Source: Ottowia sp. (GTDB lineage: Bacteria; Pseudomonadota; Gammaproteobacteria; Burkholderiales; Burkholderiaceae_C). Taken from it: a stretch of 64,000 bases of DNA. The notes beneath the pieces were generated by a model. It was not told where the DNA came from. It saw only the letters and a program-made list of their open reading frames with translations, and did no database searches. Where the stretch lies: the NCBI GenBank assembly GCA_023228705.1, contig JALOAS010000002.1, positions 20,809 through 84,808 of the forward strand. Reading direction: 5' to 3'. Position numbers and translations under genes: made by a program. Positions 57,339-64,000 of this stretch are shown one piece after another; the first letter of the stretch is position 1; each line of letters starts with the position of its first letter.

Positions 57339-58055
57339 ATGTTGCAAGCAAGAAAAATGATGATGCGAGGGTGGCTGCTGTCGGCAGCGGCAGTGGCGAT
57401 GGTGGCGTCCGGCTGCGCCAACATGACCGAAACGCAGCGCGACGTGGCCGTGGGGGCCGGGCTGGGCGCGGTTGCCGGCGCGGTCATCGGCGACGGCAAG
57501 GGAGCAGCCATTGGCGCCGGCGTGGGTGCGGCGGGCGGCTACGTCTGGTCGCGGTACATGGAGAACAAGCGCGCGCAAATGCAGCGGGCCACGGCCGGCA
57601 CCGGCGTGCAGGTGACGCAGACCGACGACAACCGGCTCAAGCTCAACATCCCCAGCGACATCACGTTTGACACCAACCGCTCGGACATCAAGCCCAACAT
57701 GCGGCCGATCCTGGACGACTTTGCCGATGGCCTGTACGACCAGCCCGGCATGGAGATCTACATCATCGGGCACACCGATTCAACGGGCAACGACGCGATC
57801 AACGACCCGCTGTCGGTGGACCGGGCCAACAGCGTGCGCGACTACCTGATCCGGCGCGGCGTCGACGGGCGCAGCATCCGGACCGAAGGCCGCGGATCGC
57901 ACGAGCCGATTGCCAGCAACAACACGCCGGCAGGGCGCGCAGCCAACCGCCGCGTTGAAATCTACCTGGCCGAGCGCGCAGGTGCGGCCAACGACGGCCG
58001 GGCAGGCTACGGCAACGAGCCGGGCAACACGCCGATCGGGACGCCGGCACGCTGA
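57339..58055 (+). CDS. OmpA-family lipoprotein (YiaD-like)
   Basis: A 238-residue outer-membrane lipoprotein. Signal peptide and lipobox VASGC (Cys26) are followed by a glycine-zipper region (residues ~38-70, GAGLGAVAGAVIGDGKGAAIGAGVG) and an OmpA C-terminal peptidoglycan-binding domain (IPSDITFDTNRSDIKP, GHTDSTGNDAINDPLSVDRANSVRDYL, NNTPAGRAANRRVEI). AAGGGAG lies eight bases before the ATG. It should anchor the outer membrane to peptidoglycan. Confidence 0.93.
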   Translation: MLQARKMMMRGWLLSAAAVAMVASGCANMTETQRDVAVGAGLGAVAGAVIGDGKGAAIGAGVGAAGGYVWSRYMENKRAQMQRATAGTGVQVTQTDDNRLKLNIPSDITFDTNRSDIKPNMRPILDDFADGLYDQPGMEIYIIGHTDSTGNDAINDPLSVDRANSVRDYLIRRGVDGRSIRTEGRGSHEPIASNNTPAGRAANRRVEIYLAERAGAANDGRAGYGNEPGNTPIGTPAR

Positions 58056-58250
58056 GGTGGACAGGGGGCAACCGACGGGCGCCGGTCTGGAGCGGATTCC
58101 GGGTGCCGCCCGCGCCGTTGCCGGCAGTCCGCGGCCTTGAATCGAGGCACGCCGGTTTCCGATCGCGGGCTGGGCGCACCGGCCCGGACTTGCGCAGCGC
58201 CTGCCGCGGATTGACGCGCCGCTCCGGCATCGAGGCGCTGCCGGCTGCGG

Positions 58251-58256
58251 TATCCT
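58251..58256 (+). promoter_or_regulatory. Candidate -10 box for maiA
   Basis: TATCCT ends seven bases before the ATG, giving a near-leaderless message if used. A TTGACG at 58211-58216 is too distant to be its -35. Confidence 0.3.
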
Positions 58257-58263
58257 GCGATTC

Positions 58264-58902
58264 ATGAAGCTGTACAACTACTTTCGGTCATCAACGTCGT
58301 ACCGCGTGCGCATTGCGCTGGCGCTGAAGGGGCTGGCGTACGAGTATGTGCCCGTCGATCTGCGCAGCGGCGAGCAGCAGCAGGCCACGTACCTGGCAAG
58401 CAACCCCGAGGGCCTGGTGCCGCTGCTGGTGCTGGACGACGGCCAGCGGCTGAGCCAGTCCATGGCGATCATGGAGTACCTGGAAGAGGCGCATCCGGCA
58501 CCGGCGCTGCTGCCGGACCCGGCGCTGGCGCGGGCGCGGGTGCGCGCGCTCATGCAGATCATTGCCTGCGAGATCCACCCGCTGGACAACCTGCGCGTGC
58601 TCAAGTACCTGGTGCACGAGCTGGAGGTGAACCACGACGCCAAGGACGCCTGGTACCGGCACTGGGTGCGGCTGGGGCTGCTCTCTTACGAGGCGCGGCT
58701 GGCCGAGCAGCCGGCGCGCTTCAGCCATGGCGAGGCGCCCACGCTGGCCGACTGCTGCCTGGTTCCGCAGATCTACAACGCGCAGCGATTTGACTGCGAC
58801 CTGTCCGGGCTGCCGCACGTGATGCGTGTTTTCAACGCGTGCATGGCGTTGCCTGCGTTTGCCCAGGCGCATCCGTCCGCCTGCCCGGACGCCGCCACGT
58901 GA
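58264..58902 (+). CDS. maiA: Maleylacetoacetate isomerase (zeta-class GST)
   Basis: A 212-residue glutathione transferase-fold enzyme. The zeta-class active-site motif SSTSYRVRIAL (residues ~9-19) is intact, with thioredoxin-like domain to ~80 and the all-helical domain after. It isomerises maleylacetoacetate to fumarylacetoacetate in tyrosine or homogentisate breakdown; no other gene of that pathway is adjacent, so a role with another substrate is possible. Its stop overlaps the pgeF start by four bases (GTGA). Confidence 0.9.
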   Translation: MKLYNYFRSSTSYRVRIALALKGLAYEYVPVDLRSGEQQQATYLASNPEGLVPLLVLDDGQRLSQSMAIMEYLEEAHPAPALLPDPALARARVRALMQIIACEIHPLDNLRVLKYLVHELEVNHDAKDAWYRHWVRLGLLSYEARLAEQPARFSHGEAPTLADCCLVPQIYNAQRFDCDLSGLPHVMRVFNACMALPAFAQAHPSACPDAAT

Positions 58903-59693
58903 GGTTGCCGCTGCTGCGGCCCGACTGGCCGGTGCCGCCGGGCGTGCAGGCGGCGTTCACGCTGCGCGGCACGGCACCGGCCGATGGCGCGTCGCGCGGC
59001 GCGTACCGGTACCTGAACCTGGGCGACCACGTGGGCGATGCGCCAGCCGCGGTCGCGCAAAACCGCAGTTGGCTGCAAGACGCGCTGGGCGCACGCCCCG
59101 TGTTCCTGCAGCAGGTGCATGGCCGCGACGCGGCCGTCCTGCGGCCGGGCACCGCAGACGGCGTGCAGGCCGATGCCGCGGTGACCAGCACCCGGCAACT
59201 GGCATGCACCATCCTGGTGGCCGACTGCCTGCCCGTCTTGCTCGCGGCCGCTGATGGCAGCGTGGTGGCTGCCGCGCACGCAGGCTGGCGCGGACTGGCT
59301 GCCGGCGTGCTCGCGCAGGCCGTTGCGGTACTTCGGCAGCAGCTTGTCACCGTGCGGCCCGGCGCGGCGGACCTTCCCATCGTGGCGTGGCTGGGGCCAT
59401 GCATAGGGCCGTCCGCGTTCGAGGTGGGCGCCGAAGTGCGCCAGGCCTTACTGGCCGGTGATCCCGCGGCGGGCCGCCATTTTGTGGCTTGCGGCCGCGG
59501 CAAGTACCTGGCCGACCTGCCGGGCCTGGCGCGGGCGCGCCTGCGCGCCGCCGGCGTCGGCGCCCTCCATGGCAACGATGGCGGCGACGCCTGGTGCACG
59601 GTGCAGCGCGTGGCCGACTGCTTTTCCCACCGCCGCGACCAGCGGCAACACGGCGCAACCGGCCGCATGGCCGCGTGCATCTGGCGCAACTGA
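58899..59693 (+). CDS. pgeF: Peptidoglycan editing factor PgeF (laccase-domain protein)
   Basis: A 264-residue YfiH/DUF152 protein. Members remove misincorporated serine-containing muropeptide precursors or act as purine nucleoside phosphorylases. The metal-site residues are in QQVHGRDAA, DGVQADAAVT, ADCLPVLL, AAAHAGWRGLAAGV and LGPCIGPSAFEVG. The GTG start at 58899 overlaps the maiA stop. pgeF just ahead of phaC is a Burkholderiales hallmark. A phaC leader region of 157 bases follows. Confidence 0.94.
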   Translation: MRLPLLRPDWPVPPGVQAAFTLRGTAPADGASRGAYRYLNLGDHVGDAPAAVAQNRSWLQDALGARPVFLQQVHGRDAAVLRPGTADGVQADAAVTSTRQLACTILVADCLPVLLAAADGSVVAAAHAGWRGLAAGVLAQAVAVLRQQLVTVRPGAADLPIVAWLGPCIGPSAFEVGAEVRQALLAGDPAAGRHFVACGRGKYLADLPGLARARLRAAGVGALHGNDGGDAWCTVQRVADCFSHRRDQRQHGATGRMAACIWRN

Positions 59694-59700
59694 GCCGCAG

Positions 59701-59720
59701 ATTGGACTGCACACTCTAAA
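59701..59720. promoter_or_regulatory. Phasin-like half-palindrome upstream of phaC
   Basis: CTCTAAA at 59714-59720 is preceded, with the same six-base spacer as the phasin palindrome, by ATTGGAC at 59701-59707 (four of seven matches to TTTAGAG). It is 131-150 bases upstream of phaC, a similar distance to the palindrome upstream of phasin. It may be a shared operator for PHB genes. Confidence 0.4.
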
Positions 59721-59850
59721 GCGCCGCGGCGGCATTGCGCGCCGGCACAAAGCATGTCAAGATGGGTGCATCCGATGGCAAGTCGGCCTTGGACCGTGCC
59801 GGTTTTGGCCCTTGCCAGCACAAGAGTTCGTCAAATCCGGAGACAGACAA

Positions 59851-61599
59851 ATGACCAACCCGCTTCATGCCCCCATGTTCCAATGGCCGACACAATGGGC
59901 CGAATGGGGGCAGATGGGCAGCCAGTTGCAGGCCGGCTGGCAGCAGGCGCTGGAACAACTACAGCAGCTCTCGCCCGCCGCCAGCGGGGAGGAGGCTGAT
60001 GCCGGCAGCGCAGAAACCCCGCGTATCACCTTTGCGCCGGATGAACTGCTCAAGCTGCAGCAGGAATACATGAGCGAGGCCACGCAGCTGTGGAACCAGT
60101 CGCTGCAGTCGAGCCTGACGCTGTCGGACCGGCGCTTTTCCGGCGAGGCCTGGGAGCGCAACCCCATGGCCGCATTCACCGCCGCAGTGTACCTGCTCAA
60201 CGGGCGCACCCTGATGTCCATGGTCGACGCTGCGCAGACCGACGCCAAGACCAAGGCGCGGCTGCAGTTTGCCGTGGAGCAGTGGATCGCTGCTTCGGCG
60301 CCGAGCAATTTCCTGACGCTCAACGTCGAGGCGCAGAAAAAGGCCGTTGAAACCGGCGGCAAAAGCCTGGCCCGGGGCCTGCAGAACATGCTGGCCGACA
60401 TACGGCAGGGCCGCGTGTCCATGACCGACGAGAGCGTGTTCGAGCTGGGCAAGAACGTGGCAACCACCGAGGGCGCGGTGGTCTTTGAAAACGAGCTGTT
60501 CCAGCTTCTGGAGTACAAGCCGCTGACCGAGAAGATATACGAGCGCCCGCTGCTGATGGTGCCGCCGTGCATCAACAAGTACTACATCCTGGACCTGCGA
60601 CCGGACAATTCGCTCATCCGGCACGCGGTCGAGCAGGGACATCGCACCTTTGTCGTGAGCTGGCGCAACCCGGACCAGTCGCTGGCCAACGCGACCTGGG
60701 ACGACTACATCGACGACGCCGTGATCCAGGCGATCAAGGTGGTGCAGGAAATCGGCAACGTCGAGCAGATCAACGCGCTGGGCTTTTGCGTGGGCGGCAC
60801 CATGCTGACCACCGCGCTTGCGGTGCTGGCCGGGCGCGGCGAGGATCGCGTCAAGAGCGCGACGCTCCTGACCACGCTGGTGGACTTCACCGACAGCGGC
60901 ATCCTGGACGTCTTCATAGACGAGAACATGGTTCGCTACCGCGAAATGGAAATGGGCGCCGGCGGCATCCTGAAGGGGCGGGAGCTGGCCACCACGTTCA
61001 GCTACCTGCGGCCCAATGACCTGGTCTGGAACTATGTGGTCGGCAACTACCTCAAGGGCGAGACGCCGCCGCCGTTTGACCTGCTGTACTGGAACAGCGA
61101 CTCAACCAACCTGCCCGGCCCATACTACGTCTGGTACCTGCGCAACACGTACCTGGAAAACCGGCTCATCGAGCCGGGTGCGGTCACCGTCTGCGGCCAG
61201 GAGATAGACCTGAACCAGGTCGCGCTGCCGGTCTACATCTACGGCTCGCAAAGAGACCACATCGTGCCCATAGGCGGCGCGTACGCAACGACGCAGGTGC
61301 TGCCCGGTGACAAGCGCTTTGTCATGGGCGCGTCGGGCCACATTGCCGGGGTCATCAACCCGCCGGCCGCGGGCAAGCGCAACCACTGGACCCGCGAGGA
61401 CAACGCGTTCCCCGAGTCGGTGGATGCGTGGCTGGACGGCGCGAAGAAGGAGCCCGGCAGCTGGTGGCCCGACTGGGACAAGTGGCTGCTGGCGCACGCC
61501 GGCAAGGAAAAGGCCGCGCCCAAGCGGTACGGCCGCGCCAGCAAGTACAAGAAAATCGAGCCGGCCCCCGGCAGCTATGTCAAGGTCAAGGCCGAATGA
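59851..61599 (+). CDS. phaC: Class I poly(3-hydroxyalkanoate) synthase
   Basis: A 582-residue synthase that polymerises 3-hydroxybutyryl-CoA into PHB. The modified lipase box GFCVGG carries the nucleophile Cys313. The triad Asp is likely in YIYGSQRDHIVP and the His in GASGHIAGVINPP. The N-terminal ~200 residues are the less conserved granule domain; PRITFAPDELLKLQQEYM is typical of the genus-level group. Length matches class I. The ATG at 59851 follows CCGGAGA. Heads the phaC-phaA-phaB set; phasin is elsewhere at 22.7 kb. Confidence 0.97.
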   Translation: MTNPLHAPMFQWPTQWAEWGQMGSQLQAGWQQALEQLQQLSPAASGEEADAGSAETPRITFAPDELLKLQQEYMSEATQLWNQSLQSSLTLSDRRFSGEAWERNPMAAFTAAVYLLNGRTLMSMVDAAQTDAKTKARLQFAVEQWIAASAPSNFLTLNVEAQKKAVETGGKSLARGLQNMLADIRQGRVSMTDESVFELGKNVATTEGAVVFENELFQLLEYKPLTEKIYERPLLMVPPCINKYYILDLRPDNSLIRHAVEQGHRTFVVSWRNPDQSLANATWDDYIDDAVIQAIKVVQEIGNVEQINALGFCVGGTMLTTALAVLAGRGEDRVKSATLLTTLVDFTDSGILDVFIDENMVRYREMEMGAGGILKGRELATTFSYLRPNDLVWNYVVGNYLKGETPPPFDLLYWNSDSTNLPGPYYVWYLRNTYLENRLIEPGAVTVCGQEIDLNQVALPVYIYGSQRDHIVPIGGAYATTQVLPGDKRFVMGASGHIAGVINPPAAGKRNHWTREDNAFPESVDAWLDGAKKEPGSWWPDWDKWLLAHAGKEKAAPKRYGRASKYKKIEPAPGSYVKVKAE

Positions 61600-61728
61600 G
61601 CGGCGAGCGCGATCCGGGAACGGACGCGAGCCCGCGGCAGCGGTCCAATTACACGCCAGGCAAGTCCAGTCTTGCGCGACTGGGGATAATGGCCAGGTCA
61701 AGTAGCGCGTTGAGCAAAGGATATTGAA

Positions 61729-62919
61729 ATGCAAGAAGACATCGTCATCATTTCCGCGGTGCGGACCGCAATCGGCAGGTTCGGAGGCACGCTGGCCAAG
61801 GTGCCGGCGCCGGACCTGGGCAGCATCGTCATCCAGGCGGCGCTGGAGCGCGCCGGCGTGGCCACCGACCAGGTGGGCGAGGTCATCATGGGCAACGTGC
61901 TGGCTGCGGGCCTGGGCCAGAACCCGGCACGCCAGGCCGCGATGAAGGCGGGCGTGGCCAAGGAGACGCCGTCCATGACGATCAACACGGTGTGCGGCTC
62001 GGGGCTGAAGGCCGTCATGCTGGCGGCGCAGGCCGTGGCCACCGGCGACAGCGAGATCGTGGTGGCCGGCGGCCAGGAAAACATGAGCGCCGCGCCGCAC
62101 CTGCTGCAGGGCAGCCGCGACGGCAAGCGCATGGGCGACTGGAAGCTGATTGACTCCATGATCGTCGATGGCCTGTGGGACGTGTACAACCAGTACCACA
62201 TGGGGGTCACGGCCGAGAACGTGGCCAGGCAGGAAGGAATCACGCGCGAGATGCAGGACGAGCTGGCGCTGGCCAGCCAGAAGAAGGCGCTGGACGCGCA
62301 GTCGGCCGGTCGCTTCAAGGACGAGATCGTCCCCGTGCCGGTGCCGCAACGCAGGGGCGACCCCGTCGTCTTTGACGCGGACGAGCACATCAACGCCAAG
62401 ACCAGCGCCGAGGCGCTGGAGCGCCTGCGCCCGGCATTTGACCGCAGTGAATCTGCCACGGTGACCGCGGGCAACGCCAGCGGCCTCAACGACGGCGCCG
62501 CGGCCGTGGTCGTGACCACCGCAAAGAAGGCCGCCGAGCTGGGCGTCGAGCCGCTGGCGCACATTGCCAGCTACGGCATGTCCGGCCTGGATCCCAAGAC
62601 CATGGGGCTGGGGCCGGTGTTTGCGTCCAGGAAGGCGCTGGACCGCGCTGGCTGGTCGGTTGCGGACGTGGACCTGTTTGAACTGAACGAGGCTTTTGCC
62701 GCGCAAGCCTGCGCCGTGAACAAGCTGCTTTCGGTCGATCCGGCCAAGGTGAACGTCAATGGCGGTGCCATCGCGCTGGGCCACCCCATAGGCGCGTCGG
62801 GCTGCCGCATCCTGGTGACGCTGCTGTACGAAATGCGTCGGCGAGGTGCGGGCAAGGGACTGGCCAGCCTGTGCATAGGCGGCGGCATGGGCGCTGCGCT
62901 GACGGTGCGCCGGGACTGA
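61729..62919 (+). CDS. phaA: Acetyl-CoA acetyltransferase (beta-ketothiolase)
   Basis: A 396-residue thiolase that condenses two acetyl-CoA to acetoacetyl-CoA, the first step of PHB synthesis. The nucleophilic Cys is in NTVCGSGLKAVMLA; the catalytic His and Cys of the second site are in GGAIALGHPIGASG and SLCIGGGMGAAL. Length is typical. It starts 129 bases after phaC; the ATG at 61729 follows AAAGGAT. phaB follows in 73 bases. Confidence 0.97.
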   Translation: MQEDIVIISAVRTAIGRFGGTLAKVPAPDLGSIVIQAALERAGVATDQVGEVIMGNVLAAGLGQNPARQAAMKAGVAKETPSMTINTVCGSGLKAVMLAAQAVATGDSEIVVAGGQENMSAAPHLLQGSRDGKRMGDWKLIDSMIVDGLWDVYNQYHMGVTAENVARQEGITREMQDELALASQKKALDAQSAGRFKDEIVPVPVPQRRGDPVVFDADEHINAKTSAEALERLRPAFDRSESATVTAGNASGLNDGAAAVVVTTAKKAAELGVEPLAHIASYGMSGLDPKTMGLGPVFASRKALDRAGWSVADVDLFELNEAFAAQACAVNKLLSVDPAKVNVNGGAIALGHPIGASGCRILVTLLYEMRRRGAGKGLASLCIGGGMGAALTVRRD

Positions 62920-62992
62920 TGGTGGTGCAGGCCAGCCGGCAATTTCTGTCGGCTGGCGTTTTTGAGGTTTTTGTGGAATGGGGAGACGACAA

Positions 62993-63730
62993 GTGAGTCA
63001 GAAAATTGCATACGTGACCGGTGGCATGGGAGGCATTGGCTCGGCCATCTGCCGTCGCCTGCACGACAGCGGCTTGAAGGTCATTGCCGGCTGCGGACCG
63101 ACGCGCGACTACAAGAAATGGCTGGCCGAGCAGGAGGCCGACGGCTACAACTTCCATGCCAGCGTGGGCGACGTCAGCAGCTGGAAGTCCACCACCGAGG
63201 CGTTTGACAAGGCCCGCGAAGAGCACGGTCCCATAGACGTGCTGGTCAACAACGCCGGCATCACGCGCGACCGCATGTTCCTGAAGATGACGCGCGACGA
63301 GTGGGACGCGGTGATCAGCACCAACCTCACCAGCATGTTCAACGTGACCAAGCAGGTCATTCCCGACATGGTTGAAAAGGGCTGGGGTCGCGTTATCCAG
63401 ATCAGCTCGGTCAACGGTGAAAAGGGGCAGGCCGGGCAGACCAACTATTCGGCGGCCAAGGCCGGGATGCACGGCTTTGCCATGGCGCTGGCGCAGGAGA
63501 TGGCAAGCAAGGGCGTGACCGTCAACACCGTCAGCCCGGGCTACATCGGCACCGATATGGTCAAGGCGATCCGGCCCGACATCCTGGAGAAGATCGTGGC
63601 CACGATCCCGGTGGGGCGCCTGGGCACGCCCGAAGAGATCGGGTCCATCGTGGCCTGGCTGGCCGGCGAGGATTCCGGCTTCACGACCGGCGCCAACTTC
63701 TCGTGCAACGGCGGCCTGCACATGAGCTGA
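62993..63730 (+). CDS. phaB: Acetoacetyl-CoA reductase
   Basis: A 245-residue NADPH-dependent short-chain dehydrogenase that makes (R)-3-hydroxybutyryl-CoA. Cofactor motif TGGMGGIG is at residues ~10-17; NNAGITRD, catalytic Ser in QISSVNG and the YSAAK pair follow. It closely follows the Cupriavidus PhaB sequence to the end (FSCNGGLHMS). The GTG at 62993 is chosen because GGGAG lies seven to eight bases upstream; the ATG at 62978 would add five residues. A terminator follows. Confidence 0.96.
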   Translation: MSQKIAYVTGGMGGIGSAICRRLHDSGLKVIAGCGPTRDYKKWLAEQEADGYNFHASVGDVSSWKSTTEAFDKAREEHGPIDVLVNNAGITRDRMFLKMTRDEWDAVISTNLTSMFNVTKQVIPDMVEKGWGRVIQISSVNGEKGQAGQTNYSAAKAGMHGFAMALAQEMASKGVTVNTVSPGYIGTDMVKAIRPDILEKIVATIPVGRLGTPEEIGSIVAWLAGEDSGFTTGANFSCNGGLHMS

Positions 63731-63748
63731 CCGCCATTTGCCCGAAGC

Positions 63749-63778
63749 GACGCCTCGCTGCCGCGGGGCGTCTTTTTT
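63749..63778 (+). terminator. Intrinsic terminator after phaB
   Basis: GACGCC (63749-63754) pairs with GGCGTC (63767-63772), extended by two further pairs including one G-U, and is followed by six T residues (63773-63778). It closes the phaCAB operon. Confidence 0.85.
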
Positions 63779-63790
63779 GGAAATGGAGCA

Positions 63791-64000
63791 ATGGACCAGA
63801 ACGCGCTCATGCAGACGCCGCCAGCGGACATGCGCCACTTGCCCTGGCGCATGTCCGTGGCGCCGATGATGGCATGGACAGACAGGCACTGCCGCCACTT
63901 CCACCGGCTGCTGACGCAAAGGACGCGGCTTTACACCGAAATGATCAGCACCGACGCGCTCATCCATGGCGCGTCGCAGCAGGAGCGCCTGCGGCTGGAC
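63791..64000 (+). CDS. dusA: tRNA-dihydrouridine synthase A (N-terminal part)
   Basis: The first 70 codons of an FMN enzyme that reduces uridines in the tRNA D-loop. WRMSVAPMMAWTDRHCRHFHRLL then LYTEMISTDALIHG match the DusA start; the family usually has Asp where this protein has Ala (MMDWTD versus MMAWTD). The gene runs off the window. GGAG lies five to six bases before the ATG at 63791. It begins just after the phaB terminator. Confidence 0.9.
   Translation, partial: MDQNALMQTPPADMRHLPWRMSVAPMMAWTDRHCRHFHRLLTQRTRLYTEMISTDALIHGASQQERLRLD

Overview
The window is a GC-rich bacterial chromosome segment. It most likely comes from a betaproteobacterium of the order Burkholderiales, though I cannot fix the genus. 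The evidence is the gene orders rhodanese-grxC-secB-gpsA, smc-zipA-ligA, leuC-entericidin-leuD-leuB, ilvB-ilvN-ilvC-pssA-leuA and pgeF-phaC-phaA-phaB, a DUF3460 gene beside scpA, and a PhaB that closely resembles the Cupriavidus enzyme. No rRNA, tRNA, CRISPR array, prophage or transposase gene was seen.

Layout. 0-3.2 kb: redox and secretion genes (rhodanese fragment, grxC, secB, gpsA), then scpA and a DUF3460 gene on the other strand. 3.6-9.1 kb: fused pabBC, an EamA transporter, tag, nnrS and a PagL-type lipid A deacylase. 9.2-14.3 kb (minus): leuB, leuD, a tiny entericidin-like lipoprotein missed by length cut-offs, leuC and a PilT/PilU ATPase. 14.6-21.5 kb: smc, zipA, ligA. 21.6-31.5 kb: a basic lipoprotein, phasin, an alpha/beta hydrolase, a YbaK-type deacylase, plsY, two tandem paralogous MFS exporters, a retropepsin-like protease, yajQ and murB. 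31.8-36.7 kb: yicC, a protein kinase, and the overlapping rph-rdgB-hemW set. 37.3-42.0 kb (minus): a three-gene 2-oxoacid:ferredoxin oxidoreductase operon with a NAD(P)H/ferredoxin flavoprotein. 42.4-44.0 kb: a SecD-head-like lipoprotein, dgkA and an RDD protein. 44.6-51.7 kb: branched-chain amino acid genes (ilvB, ilvN, ilvC, pssA, leuA). leuA is preceded by what looks like a leucine attenuator with its own leader peptide. 52-59.7 kb: a DUF3185 protein, pbpG, the N-degron transferases bpt and aat, a Nudix hydrolase, an OmpA-like lipoprotein, maiA and pgeF. 59.8-63.7 kb: phaC-phaA-phaB for polyhydroxybutyrate, a terminator, then the start of dusA.

The most unusual content lies between the genes. 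At least ten intergenic loci carry a mosaic repeat with near-perfect 16-bp terminal inverted repeats (ATGACAGATGACCTCG). Its interior is built from degenerate 7-bp units (CGCTCAA and variants) and small hairpins, and two loci have expanded into clean heptamer arrays (8 CGCACAA plus 12 CGCTCAA copies, and 11 CGCTCAA copies). REP-like palindromes sit among them. The repeats flank the oxidoreductase operon and lie inside the leu cluster between leuD and leuB. I do not recognise this as a named element.

Functionally the segment combines leucine/isoleucine/valine synthesis, PHB storage (phaCAB plus phasin, which share a possible operator sequence), envelope maintenance, chromosome segregation and a low-potential ferredoxin module. 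NnrS and the ferredoxin enzyme suggest a facultatively anaerobic lifestyle, but that is inference.
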